This document shows, piece after piece, positions 54,282-62,046 of a DNA stretch of 64,000 bases. Below the pieces are notes generated by a model that was not told where the DNA came from, ran no database searches, and saw only the letters and a list, made by a program, of their open reading frames with translations. Position 1 is the first letter of the stretch; every line of letters begins with the position of its first letter. Made by a program: the position numbers and the translations under genes. Origin of the DNA: an uncultured Tolumonas sp. (GTDB lineage: Bacteria > Pseudomonadota > Gammaproteobacteria > Enterobacterales > Aeromonadaceae); the NCBI RefSeq assembly GCF_963676665.1, contig NZ_OY781378.1, forward strand, positions 1,456,001-1,520,000, written 5' to 3'.

Positions 54282-55067
54282 ATGACAGACTTACTCAAGC
54301 AACTTGAACAAATCAAAAAAACTGCGGCAGAACGGCACGAGAAACATACCCGTAAAGCGCTCTGTGAAGTTCACCAATCTGAATACATCGAAGACAACCG
54401 TACCGCATCTGGCAACTACGAAGGTGAATGCCCGCTTTGCAAGACTGAGCGTGAGTCGGCAGCTATGGCTGAACTTGCAAACCTACGCCGCATCAAACGC
54501 ATTAAGCAGTCAGGTCTTCCGCCTCGTTTTCATGATCGGACGCTCGAAAGCTATAAGGCCACCAATCCACGGCAACAATCCGCACTGGAAGCAGTGAAAT
54601 CATACGTTGCCGATCTGGACGGGCTACGCAATGGCCGAAGCCTGTTGATGATCGGAAATGTCGGGGTAGGTAAAACACATTTTGCTGCTGGCGTTATCAA
54701 CGAACTGGTTAAGCCGGACAATAAATTCGATGCGGTTTATACCACTGCCCGCGACATGATCCGTGACATCCGCTCAACTTGGAAAAATCCAGACCGTGAC
54801 GAATCAGAAGCCATTGATCACTACGCCAAAACAAGCTTACTGGTTATTGACGAGGTAGGCGTCCAGTACGGTAGTGAATCGGAAGCAATCCTGATGTTTG
54901 ACGTTATCGATAAGCGGTACGGCTCAAGACTGCCAACCGTGTTTATTTCAAATCTGAAAATGGCCGAAGTGAAAGCCATCCTGACAGACCGAATTATTGA
55001 CCGCCTGCGCGAAGACAACGGCCTGACCGTGCAGTTGGAATGGACCAGCCAGCGAGGTGCAGCATGA
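54282..55067 (+). CDS. DnaC-like helicase loader
   Basis: In this 261-residue AAA+ ATPase a Cys site (CEVHQSEY..., GECPLCKTE) lies in the N-terminal part, Walker A is GNVGVGKTH (about 126-134) and Walker B is LLVIDEVG. GLPPRFHDRTLESYK precedes the ATPase core as in DnaC and IstB-type loaders. It would place the phage DnaB on the origin. ATG 54282 follows GGGAAG. Confidence 0.85.
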   Translation: MTDLLKQLEQIKKTAAERHEKHTRKALCEVHQSEYIEDNRTASGNYEGECPLCKTERESAAMAELANLRRIKRIKQSGLPPRFHDRTLESYKATNPRQQSALEAVKSYVADLDGLRNGRSLLMIGNVGVGKTHFAAGVINELVKPDNKFDAVYTTARDMIRDIRSTWKNPDRDESEAIDHYAKTSLLVIDEVGVQYGSESEAILMFDVIDKRYGSRLPTVFISNLKMAEVKAILTDRIIDRLREDNGLTVQLEWTSQRGAA

Positions 55068-55468
55068 AACATACGCCTGAACCTTGGTTCTATGACGAAA
55101 ACAGACCTGCAAATTTCTATTCTGATGATGATACCGGTTCGATTATCGGCGAGTGCGGACGATATGCGTTTGTTAAGCGTTCAGATGATGAGCGCCGAGC
55201 CAACGCTCGCCGCATAGTCGCCTGTGTTAACGCCTGCGAAGGATCAACAACAGAAGACTTGGAGCGCCTAGGTAAAGATTTTGTCGCGCCATTGATTAAT
55301 CTTATTGACCAGCGTGATGAGCTACTAACTGCTATCACCGAGGCTGAAAATATAGCTGTTGATTCAATAAGACGCATGCGGGCTGCACATGTTCCATGTG
55401 CTGACCTTATCAAACGTACTGAATCGTTAGTTCAGGTCATTAGAGCTGCTAAAGGCGGTGCAGCATGA
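55064..55468 (+). CDS. HTPEPW-motif phage protein (paralogue of 37705-38091)
   Basis: This 134-residue protein starts MKHTPEPWFYDENRP, contains RANARRIVACVNACEGS and a helical C-terminal half ending KGGAA. It sits between the loader and the helicase with ATGA overlaps on both sides. Function unknown. Confidence 0.65.
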   Translation: MKHTPEPWFYDENRPANFYSDDDTGSIIGECGRYAFVKRSDDERRANARRIVACVNACEGSTTEDLERLGKDFVAPLINLIDQRDELLTAITEAENIAVDSIRRMRAAHVPCADLIKRTESLVQVIRAAKGGAA

Positions 55469-56835
55469 ATGCTCCTGCACTTTTGCATGATATGAAGCAA
55501 GCTCCGTATAGCTTCGAGGCAGAGCAATCTGTGCTTGGCGGCCTGCTTTTGGAAGCAAACGCATGGGACGATATCTCGGTTATCGTTGCAACCGATGATT
55601 TCTACAGCAAACCACACCGGATCATTTTTGATGCCATTAAGGGGCTGGTTACTGCGGGTCTTCACATTGATCTGGTTATGCTGAACGACTCACTGGATGA
55701 GTCTGGAAAGCTGGAAGCTGTCGGTGGCTTTGCTTACCTGGTGGAGATCGTCCGCATAACGCCGAGTGCAGCTAATATCACGGCATACGCCAGAATTGTG
55801 AAAGAGCGAGCGGTTACGCGCGCACTCATCTCCATTGGCAATGAGATTGTAGAATCCGGCTATAGCATGCAGGGGGCTACCGCTGCAGAGCTGACAATAA
55901 AATTCACTGACAAGCTCGATACGCTGCTGGATTCTGGTTCTTCAGATAAAAAATACGACAGCATGCACGAGATGCTGGAACGGGCAGTTACGCGCATTGA
56001 AGAGAATTTTAACCGAGGGTCGCACATTACCGGCCTTTCGTCTGGTTTTGATGATCTGGACAAGATGACAGCTGGATTTCAACCATCGGATTTAATTATC
56101 GTTGCGGCTCGTCCATCGATGGGGAAAACCACATTTGCCATGAATCTTGCTGACCATGCGGCACAATCATCCGGTAAGCCAGCGCTTGTTTTTTCAATGG
56201 AAATGCCACAAGTCCAAATCATTAACCGACTGCTTTCCGCTAACGCTAGGGTGGAGCACGACAAAATCAAGAGCGGAAATCTTGATGACGATGACTGGGC
56301 AAGGCTAAGTAACGGCATGGGATTAATGATCTCAAAAACAAAAATGATCATTGATGACGATAGCGGGCTGACACCGGCAGATGTCCGTTACCGGGCAAGA
56401 CGCGTTCACAAGGAGTGCGGCGGTCTCAGTATGATCATGATTGATTATTTGCAGTTAATGCGAGTACCTGAATTGTCGGGTAATAGAACACTGGAAATCG
56501 CTGAGATATCACGCTCATTGAAATCATTGGCCAAGGAGCTGGATATACCAATCATAGCGTTGTCGCAGTTAAACCGAAGCCTTGAGCAGCGAGCAGACAA
56601 GCGCCCAATCAACTCGGATCTACGTGAGTCAGGATCTATTGAGCAAGACGCTGACGTGATCATGTTTATCTACCGTGACGAGGTTTATCACGATGATAGT
56701 CCGGATAAAGGGATTGCCGAAATAATTATCGGGAAACAACGTAACGGGCCCATCGGTAAAGTGCGGTTAACATTTCAAGGTCAATACTCTCGTTTTGACA
56801 GTTATGCCGGCCCTAGCATGAGAGATGATTACTAG
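55465..56835 (+). CDS. dnaB: Phage replicative DNA helicase DnaB
   Basis: This 456-residue hexameric helicase has an N-terminal primase-interacting domain (EAEQSVLGGLLLEANAWDDI) and a RecA-like motor with Walker A ARPSMGKTTFAMNLA (about 215-229), Walker B MIMIDYLQLMR and LSQLNRSLEQR. The C-terminal KQRNGPIGKVRLTFQGQYSR is typical. It is complete and close to bacterial DnaB in length. Confidence 0.94.
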   Translation: MNAPALLHDMKQAPYSFEAEQSVLGGLLLEANAWDDISVIVATDDFYSKPHRIIFDAIKGLVTAGLHIDLVMLNDSLDESGKLEAVGGFAYLVEIVRITPSAANITAYARIVKERAVTRALISIGNEIVESGYSMQGATAAELTIKFTDKLDTLLDSGSSDKKYDSMHEMLERAVTRIEENFNRGSHITGLSSGFDDLDKMTAGFQPSDLIIVAARPSMGKTTFAMNLADHAAQSSGKPALVFSMEMPQVQIINRLLSANARVEHDKIKSGNLDDDDWARLSNGMGLMISKTKMIIDDDSGLTPADVRYRARRVHKECGGLSMIMIDYLQLMRVPELSGNRTLEIAEISRSLKSLAKELDIPIIALSQLNRSLEQRADKRPINSDLRESGSIEQDADVIMFIYRDEVYHDDSPDKGIAEIIIGKQRNGPIGKVRLTFQGQYSRFDSYAGPSMRDDY

Positions 56836-56884
56836 GAGTTTTTTGGCGTAGAGCATGAATTGAAAGTAAGTTGGAGAGCAAGCG

Positions 56885-57646
56885 GTGAAGATCAGTAAAA
56901 AAATAATATCCCTGATTGGTGTGATCACATTTTCATTCAGTTCGGTAGCGGCTGATTTATCGTGTGGCGATCACTTTGTTGGAAAGGCGCCGCCCAATGT
57001 CAGCGCTGTCGTGAACCATGAACGAAACCTATGTTTTGCAGAGTTTGCAATCGGCTATTCGATGTTATCTCGATCCCCGCTGTATTCGGCAGAGCACCTA
57101 ACGGCATTAGAGGTTAGACAGGCAAAGCTTATCGACAGGAATGATCAGTTTCACGAGGAGAGTTCGCTGCCAGATAACGCGAGAGCTGAACTTCGTGACT
57201 ATCGAGGAAGTGGATTTGACCGCGGCCATCTTGCTCCAAGTGCAGATATGCCTACGGAATCTTCTCAATTTGAGTCTTTCTCGTTGGCTAACATGGTCCC
57301 GCAGCTTCACGCGAACAATGCTGGGATCTGGAGTCGAATAGAATCAAGTGTCAGGGCTGTCGCCGTGCGATATGGTGACGTTTATCTGGTTACTGGCGGT
57401 ATCTATGAATCATCACACCAGAAAATAAATGGCCGGATCCAAGTACCTAATGCGATGTTTAAGTCGTTATACGTCCCATCCTTGGGGGCGGCCGCTGTAT
57501 TTGTGGTTGATAACGATACGTCGGGGATCTACCGGATCATTTCTGTTGATGAGTTGAATTTGCTAACCGGGATAGATGTATACCCATCATTGCCACAAGA
57601 AATTAAATCGACTGTGACTGTATTCCCTGTTTTTGGTAATAAATAG
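56885..57646 (+). CDS. Secreted DNA/RNA non-specific endonuclease
   Basis: This 253-residue protein has a signal peptide (KKIISLIGVITFSFSSVAAD). The catalytic motif FDRGHLAPSADM (His as general base) and a metal-binding Asn in LANMVPQLHANN mark the Serratia-type nuclease family. It starts with GTG after TTGGAG. In the operon it follows dnaB directly. Export would put it in the periplasm or outside. Confidence 0.87.
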   Translation: MKISKKIISLIGVITFSFSSVAADLSCGDHFVGKAPPNVSAVVNHERNLCFAEFAIGYSMLSRSPLYSAEHLTALEVRQAKLIDRNDQFHEESSLPDNARAELRDYRGSGFDRGHLAPSADMPTESSQFESFSLANMVPQLHANNAGIWSRIESSVRAVAVRYGDVYLVTGGIYESSHQKINGRIQVPNAMFKSLYVPSLGAAAVFVVDNDTSGIYRIISVDELNLLTGIDVYPSLPQEIKSTVTVFPVFGNK

Positions 57647-57886
57647 ATCCATTATTACCCTAAAATAACCAATGAAATCAATGAGTAGCAACCACCACCT
57701 GAGCGTGATATTATAATTGCGTCGGGTGGTTCCGACTCTCGTTACACCTGTGCCCGCGCGAGATGCGTCGGTACGGATTAGATAAATAATCTGCACAATC
57801 ACGATGTATCGGAGTTCTCATTCCGATATTTGTCGTACACAAGCATCCCGCCGCTGCCTTGATAATAATCACGGAGGCACGGAACG
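57647..57886 (+). other. Non-coding gap with inverted repeats
   Basis: These 240 bases lack a supported gene. GGTAATAA/TTATTACC (57635-57659) spans the nuclease stop, and ATCGGA/TCCGAT lies near 57809-57827. The gap could hold a promoter for the nin-like genes; I see no convincing -35/-10 pair. Confidence 0.35.
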
Positions 57887-58123
57887 ATGAGCAATAAGCA
57901 TGCACCTGAACATAATCGCCCGCTATCGGATGAGCGTATTGCCGCTATCGTCCGCTCAAAACCAGATTCTGAAATAGCTGAAATAGTCCGCTACGCAATT
58001 CTATCCAAGATGGCGCAGAGCGCGGGCGTTATGCCTGTCGTTAACCCCGGCGGAATGGATGTGGTTATGGGAGAGCGAGATATCCGCGCCGCCATGCCAT
58101 TCACCTCAGAGAACGTTCACTAA
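57887..58123 (+). CDS. Hypothetical phage protein
   Basis: This 78-residue protein (MSNKHAPEHNRPLSDERIAA, then YAILSKMAQSAGVMPVVNPG) opens the nin-like group. GGAGG lies 10 bases ahead of the ATG. Its TAA overlaps the next ATG. Function unknown. Confidence 0.55.
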   Translation: MSNKHAPEHNRPLSDERIAAIVRSKPDSEIAEIVRYAILSKMAQSAGVMPVVNPGGMDVVMGERDIRAAMPFTSENVH

Positions 58124-58719
58124 TGGCTCAGCTTTGCTTGATCAAGCAGGCGGGGTCGATCTTGGTCCCTGCAACCCCTTCAGATCTTGAATTGGTGCAA
58201 GCCATGCCGATCGGCACATTCCTTGAGTTGCATGCGACTGCAAAGCGAAATCCAAAATTCCACCGCAGATTCTTCGCTTTACTCAACCTTGGCTTTGACT
58301 ACTGGCAACCTACTGGCGGAAGTCTATCGCCGCAGGAGCGGTACGCCGTAACCAAGTACAACGAATTCCTTGTTGCGAATGGCGGCAATCGTGAGGTGAT
58401 GCTATCTGCCGCAGAGGTATTTCTCAATGCCTGGGCTGGCAATAGAGCTAGTCGCATTGTTGATATCGTCAAGTCGTTCGAGGCATATCGCCGGTGGGCG
58501 ATTGTTGAGGCTGGTTTCTTCACTGAAATGACCATGCCAAATGGCCGCACCCATCGCGAGCCCATGTCTATCAAGTTCTCAAAGATGGATGAACTCACAT
58601 TTCAAGAGCTCTACAAGTCGGTATTCAATGTGCTTTGGCGCGACATCCTCAGTCGTACATTTCACTCAGAAGCTGAAGTAGAGAATACGGTCAATCAGTT
58701 GATGGAGCTGGCCGCGTGA
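58123..58719 (+). CDS. DUF1367 family phage protein
   Basis: This 198-residue protein has the DUF1367 pattern: AMPIGTFLELHATAKRNPKF, HRRFFALLNLGFDYWQPTGG and SIKFSKMDELTFQELYKSVF. It is common in the nin region of lambdoid phages, and no function is established. It is coupled to neighbours at both ends. Confidence 0.82.
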   Translation: MAQLCLIKQAGSILVPATPSDLELVQAMPIGTFLELHATAKRNPKFHRRFFALLNLGFDYWQPTGGSLSPQERYAVTKYNEFLVANGGNREVMLSAAEVFLNAWAGNRASRIVDIVKSFEAYRRWAIVEAGFFTEMTMPNGRTHREPMSIKFSKMDELTFQELYKSVFNVLWRDILSRTFHSEAEVENTVNQLMELAA

Positions 58720-58928
58720 CTTCATTCAATCTCGCCAAAAAAACAGCCAGGGACAGACTTGAAGTTGAGCTAGACAAGGCAGCATCACTAGCCATCTACA
58801 AGTTGCGACACGCCAAAACCATTACACAGAAAGACATTGGTCAGCAGATCGCGGCGTTACCAGCAGATCAGCAGAGCTATTTCTGTCAGCGATTAAATCA
58901 CCACGAACTTCCGGGGTACAAAACATGA
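58716..58928 (+). CDS. Small hypothetical phage protein
   Basis: This 70-residue charged helical protein starts with a GTG that overlaps the previous stop (GTGA). DIGQQIAALPADQQSYFCQR is the best-defined part. No family recognised. Confidence 0.55.
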   Translation: MTSFNLAKKTARDRLEVELDKAASLAIYKLRHAKTITQKDIGQQIAALPADQQSYFCQRLNHHELPGYKT

Positions 58929-59104
58929 GCGCGCTTAAATTCTTCATCAATGCTTTGGCAGCCTTTGGCAGCCATTTTTGGCCTGCACCGACGTTTCGCT
59001 TTGTCGGCTATCACGGGTTCGTGCCGCCAGCGCAGCGCAGTCGATTCTCTGGTGTGCCACGAGCTAAACGCGCCGCACGCAAAGCTCGGAGAAGTCGCAA
59101 ATGA
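58925..59104 (+). CDS. 59-residue basic phage protein
   Basis: The sequence begins MSALKFFINALAAFGSHFWP and ends in a strongly basic tail (PRAKRAARKARRSRK). The start forms ATGA with the previous gene (58925-58928), and the stop overlaps the next start (59101). The frame that begins at 58950 in another phase is less likely. Nucleic-acid binding is possible from the tail. Confidence 0.5.
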   Translation: MSALKFFINALAAFGSHFWPAPTFRFVGYHGFVPPAQRSRFSGVPRAKRAARKARRSRK

Positions 59105-59259
59105 AAAACACTTACAAAGAGCACTTGAGAGTTGAGCGGTTACATGCGGGCGATCTTGATGTGTTGGTGACGCTGCCGACTAAAGAGGTGGGCGCTGAGC
59201 CGGACGATAGCAACAAAATTCCGGCGCAGACCAATGAAGTCGGCGGCTCGCATGGCTAA
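59101..59259 (+). CDS. 52-residue hypothetical phage protein
   Basis: This short frame begins MKNTYKEHLRVERLHAGDLD and ends NEVGGSHG. It is coupled by ATGA to the basic protein upstream and overlaps the Ref-like gene by 8 bases. The close packing supports translation. Function unknown. Confidence 0.48.
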   Translation: MKNTYKEHLRVERLHAGDLDVLVTLPTKEVGAEPDDSNKIPAQTNEVGGSHG

Positions 59260-59575
59260 GACAAAAACCAAGGAAGAGCGCGCATGGATGAATGACGTTG
59301 CCAGCCTTGGCTGTGTGTGCTGCAGAAACATGGGGTATGGCGCTTCACCGGCGGAGCTTCATCACGTGCGGCATGAAAAGGGGATGGCACAAAGAGCCAA
59401 TCACAAGGATGTATTGCCGCTATGCCCACGCCATCACCGGGCAAGTTATGAGACGGGGTTTCACGCCAGCAAGCGCCTGTGGCAGATACAGCATGGATCA
59501 GAATCAAAACTGCTGACCCAAGTTAAACAGGAAGTGGTTTCTCTGCGACTTAATACGATAGGCGGCGCGGCATGA
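59252..59575 (+). CDS. Ref-like RecA-dependent HNH nuclease
   Basis: This 107-residue protein has the Ref/HNH pattern: GCVCCRNMGYGASPAELHHV, VLPLCPRHHRASYETGFHA and KRLWQIQHGSE. In phage P1, Ref cuts DNA in RecA-made joint molecules. ATG 59252 is preferred; ATG 59234 is also in frame. It ends GGAA over an ATGA that starts rusA. Confidence 0.75.
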   Translation: MAKTKTKEERAWMNDVASLGCVCCRNMGYGASPAELHHVRHEKGMAQRANHKDVLPLCPRHHRASYETGFHASKRLWQIQHGSESKLLTQVKQEVVSLRLNTIGGAA

Positions 59576-59967
59576 AGCAATACGACATTACGCCAACACC
59601 AAAGCCAAGAATGACACAGCAAGACCGATGGAAGAAAAGGCCGCCAGTGCTTCGGTATCACGCGTTTTGCGACCACGTTCGCTTGCTGGGGGTGACATTA
59701 CCGTTCTGTGACTACCACGTGATCTTCGTTCTACCCATGCCAAATAGTTGGAGTAAGAAAAAGCGCGCAGAAATGAATGGCAAACCGCACCAGGTAAGGC
59801 CGGATAAAGACAATCTGGAGAAGGCGCTACTCGATGCCATCTTTGATGAAGACTGCAAAGTATGGGACGGGCGAGCAACCAAGGTGTGGGGGGAGAGTGG
59901 GAAAATCATCATCACAACTATAGGCGCGCAATATGTTTATTCCGATATCGCCAGCGCTACTGCGTAG
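59572..59967 (+). CDS. rusA: RusA family Holliday junction resolvase
   Basis: This 131-residue protein has TPKPRMTQQDRWKKRP at the start, then VIFVLPMPNSWSKKKRAEMN, HQVRPDKDNLEKALLDAIFD and a conserved Asp pair in EDCKVWDGRATKVWGE. RusA dimers cut four-way junctions. It follows the Ref-like gene with an ATGA overlap. Confidence 0.87.
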   Translation: MKQYDITPTPKPRMTQQDRWKKRPPVLRYHAFCDHVRLLGVTLPFCDYHVIFVLPMPNSWSKKKRAEMNGKPHQVRPDKDNLEKALLDAIFDEDCKVWDGRATKVWGESGKIIITTIGAQYVYSDIASATA

Positions 59968-60148
59968 CCAAGATTATGACGCTTGTCTCCGAGTTGCCTG
60001 CGATGAGCTTTCCAGCAAGGGGATAAGCAACTACATCCACTATGCGCAGCCAGTAACGGTTGAATTTTTGAATCCAAAAAGACTGATGAGCCCAGCCATC
60101 AATTACTTGAAATACGGCATTGAATTACGTGAAAGAACGTCTGAATAG
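59933..60148 (+). CDS. Hypothetical phage protein
   Basis: This 71-residue protein (CLRVACDELSSKGISNYIHY, then SPAINYLKYGIELRE) overlaps the end of rusA by 35 bases. It is a plausible gene by residue make-up, but the start is not fixed by an SD. Confidence 0.45.
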   Translation: MFIPISPALLRSQDYDACLRVACDELSSKGISNYIHYAQPVTVEFLNPKRLMSPAINYLKYGIELRERTSE

Positions 60149-60335
60149 TGACAGCCGGGGTACGCCAAGAACACGAGGTTACTGGCTTAGGCGATTTCGG
60201 CATGCAAAGAGGCAAACAACGCTAGAGCTGATGTGGGAAGCAGCAAAGCGTGACAACAAAGATGATGTGGACGTCATCAATGAAGCGGCGTTAAGGCGTG
60301 AAACGGAGATCCGCACAGGGAAACTAACTAATTAA
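60120..60335 (+). CDS. Hypothetical phage protein
   Basis: This 71-codon frame begins at TTG 60120; GTG 60129 is an alternative. GYWLRRFRHAKRQTTLELMW and AALRRETEIRTGK are helical and basic, like small proteins found near RusA in other phages. Function unknown. Confidence 0.5.
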   Translation: MNYVKERLNSDSRGTPRTRGYWLRRFRHAKRQTTLELMWEAAKRDNKDDVDVINEAALRRETEIRTGKLTN

Positions 60336-60381
60336 CGGCACATGCAACACGCAATCATTACAGAGCACAGGAGTTGTCACC

Positions 60382-61032
60382 ATGGATCAGCAGATCAGCA
60401 AAAAAGGCGCAAGAGTATCGATGAGTGGAGTGCCAAGCCGACTAGAGCAGGCTGACCTTGCAAGAGCGGTTGGCGCCAGACTGAGAGAGGCCCGCGACAT
60501 GGTCGGGTTAAGCCAAATCACCGCAGCCAAACAGCTTGGATACGCAAATTCAACCAAACTGGCAAAGATTGAAAGCGGCAAACACTCAAGCCAAATTCCT
60601 ATTTGGGTGATAAAGCGCGCTGCAGAGCTGTATGACGTATCTGTTGATTACCTGCTTGGCATTACTGAATCAATGGAGAGAGAGGATGCCCGGCATTCTG
60701 TGATGCGTGAAATGATGATCCACATGCGTGAGCGATGGGAAAAGCTGCGTGAGCGCGATGTTATTGTGCAGATGGGGATCATTGAGCGCGTTGTGAGTGT
60801 CGAGAACTGCATTGCGTCTATCGAAAAAGAGGCTACTGATGCCCTGACAGCCCTAAATCGCGTCATTGAGCTTAATCCTGAGTGGGAGGATATCAAGGGC
60901 GGGTCAAAGTTACTGTCCAGCATAGAGCGCACAACTGCATCGTCACGTAATGCCAAGTCAAAAATAAGACGATTCCGGACAGAGAACGCAGCATCTGGCG
61001 GCTTACCTCAAATTGACCTGGTGTTTGTGTAA
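60382..61032 (+). CDS. XRE-type regulator with C-terminal coiled coil
   Basis: In this 216-residue protein the HTH lies at about 30-90 (REARDMVGLSQITAAKQLGY, SVDYLLGITES), and a long helical part follows (MREMMIHMRERWEKLRERDV). It stands just before the terminase genes, where lambda has Q, so it may control late genes. That role is inference. It ends directly at terS. Confidence 0.68.
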   Translation: MDQQISKKGARVSMSGVPSRLEQADLARAVGARLREARDMVGLSQITAAKQLGYANSTKLAKIESGKHSSQIPIWVIKRAAELYDVSVDYLLGITESMEREDARHSVMREMMIHMRERWEKLRERDVIVQMGIIERVVSVENCIASIEKEATDALTALNRVIELNPEWEDIKGGSKLLSSIERTTASSRNAKSKIRRFRTENAASGGLPQIDLVFV

Positions 61033-62046
61033 ATGGCCGTTCCTAAATTAACTGCAAAGCAGTGGAACGATGTTCGTTCCGTATGGGAAAGCGATGATCG
61101 CGATGGGTTTACATGGCTGGTTCGTGAACTTGATTTGCCGGTATCCGTGCCGGGGGTGCGAAAGGCGGCAGATAGGGATGGATGGCAAAAGCAGGGTCAA
61201 GAGTCGAATACCAATAATTCTAAAGTAACCAAGCCAGCAAAGTCGGCAAAACCAAGCCAGAGAAACCAGAAACTAGAGAAACCAGAAACCAGAAACCAGC
61301 CAGAGAAACCAGAAACCAGACCACCCCAAAAAAGCGACGATTCTCATTTGGGGTTTGGCGAAGAAGATGACTTGAGTGGTGATGCCAATGATGATGACTC
61401 ATCGAGCAGACAGGAGCCATCTGATAAACCCAATTGGCATACGCGCACGCGCAATAGCATGTCGGATTGTGCGATGGATGATTTTAAGTACGGCGGTCTA
61501 TCCGCGTTAATGGGGATAGAACATGGCGCGACAACGCTATATCGACAAGAGTATGCGCTTATTGCCCTGCGATTCATGATGCTTGGCGCAACGATTGAGG
61601 ATTTGGCTGAGCTGATCGGCGTAAGCAGGGCCACCATTTACAACTGGCAGGAAGATAACAAGGAACTTGCCACGGCAATCTCTGGCGGGAGGAATTACGC
61701 CGATGCCAATGTGGCTAGTCGGTTGTATCAGCGCGCGATGGGATATACCCACGAGGCTGAAGAGATCAAGGTGGCTGATGGCGTGATACATCGCGTTCCG
61801 GTAACGAAGCATTATCCACCCGACCCGCAAAGCGCCATGTTTTGGCTGAAGAACCGCCAGCCAGAGTTGTGGAAAGATAAGGTTGAGGTCATTGAAAGAC
61901 CAACTATTGCGATAGTTGATAAAGAAGCAATGAACAACATGTATGAGCGCGTTCTTGCTGAGGCTGAAATTAAACGGAAAGAGCTGTCTGGGCGGGCAGA
62001 GCGGCTGGGTATGGTTATTGATTCTGAGCTGGATGACGGTTCGTAA
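61033..62046 (+). CDS. Terminase small subunit
   Basis: In this 337-residue protein the C-terminal half has the small-terminase DNA-binding layout: LRFMMLGATIEDLAELIGVS, RATIYNWQEDNKELATAI, SRLYQRAMGYTHEAEEI and PDPQSAMFWLKNRQP. The N-terminal half is a low-complexity Lys/Pro/Glu linker encoded by short repeats (61258-61320). It recognises pac or cos. It overlaps terL by one base. Confidence 0.82.
   Translation: MAVPKLTAKQWNDVRSVWESDDRDGFTWLVRELDLPVSVPGVRKAADRDGWQKQGQESNTNNSKVTKPAKSAKPSQRNQKLEKPETRNQPEKPETRPPQKSDDSHLGFGEEDDLSGDANDDDSSSRQEPSDKPNWHTRTRNSMSDCAMDDFKYGGLSALMGIEHGATTLYRQEYALIALRFMMLGATIEDLAELIGVSRATIYNWQEDNKELATAISGGRNYADANVASRLYQRAMGYTHEAEEIKVADGVIHRVPVTKHYPPDPQSAMFWLKNRQPELWKDKVEVIERPTIAIVDKEAMNNMYERVLAEAEIKRKELSGRAERLGMVIDSELDDGS
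61258..61320 (+). repeat. Short tandem repeats in the terminase small subunit gene
   Basis: AGAAACCAG-type units recur about seven times, encoding QKLEKPETRNQPEKPETR. They lie in the linker between the N-terminal segment and the DNA-binding domain. Confidence 0.6.

Noticed and set aside
58950-59135. 61-codon frame in the nin-like region
   Set aside because: The other phase gives two short genes (58925-59104 and 59101-59259) that fit the stop-start overlaps on both sides.
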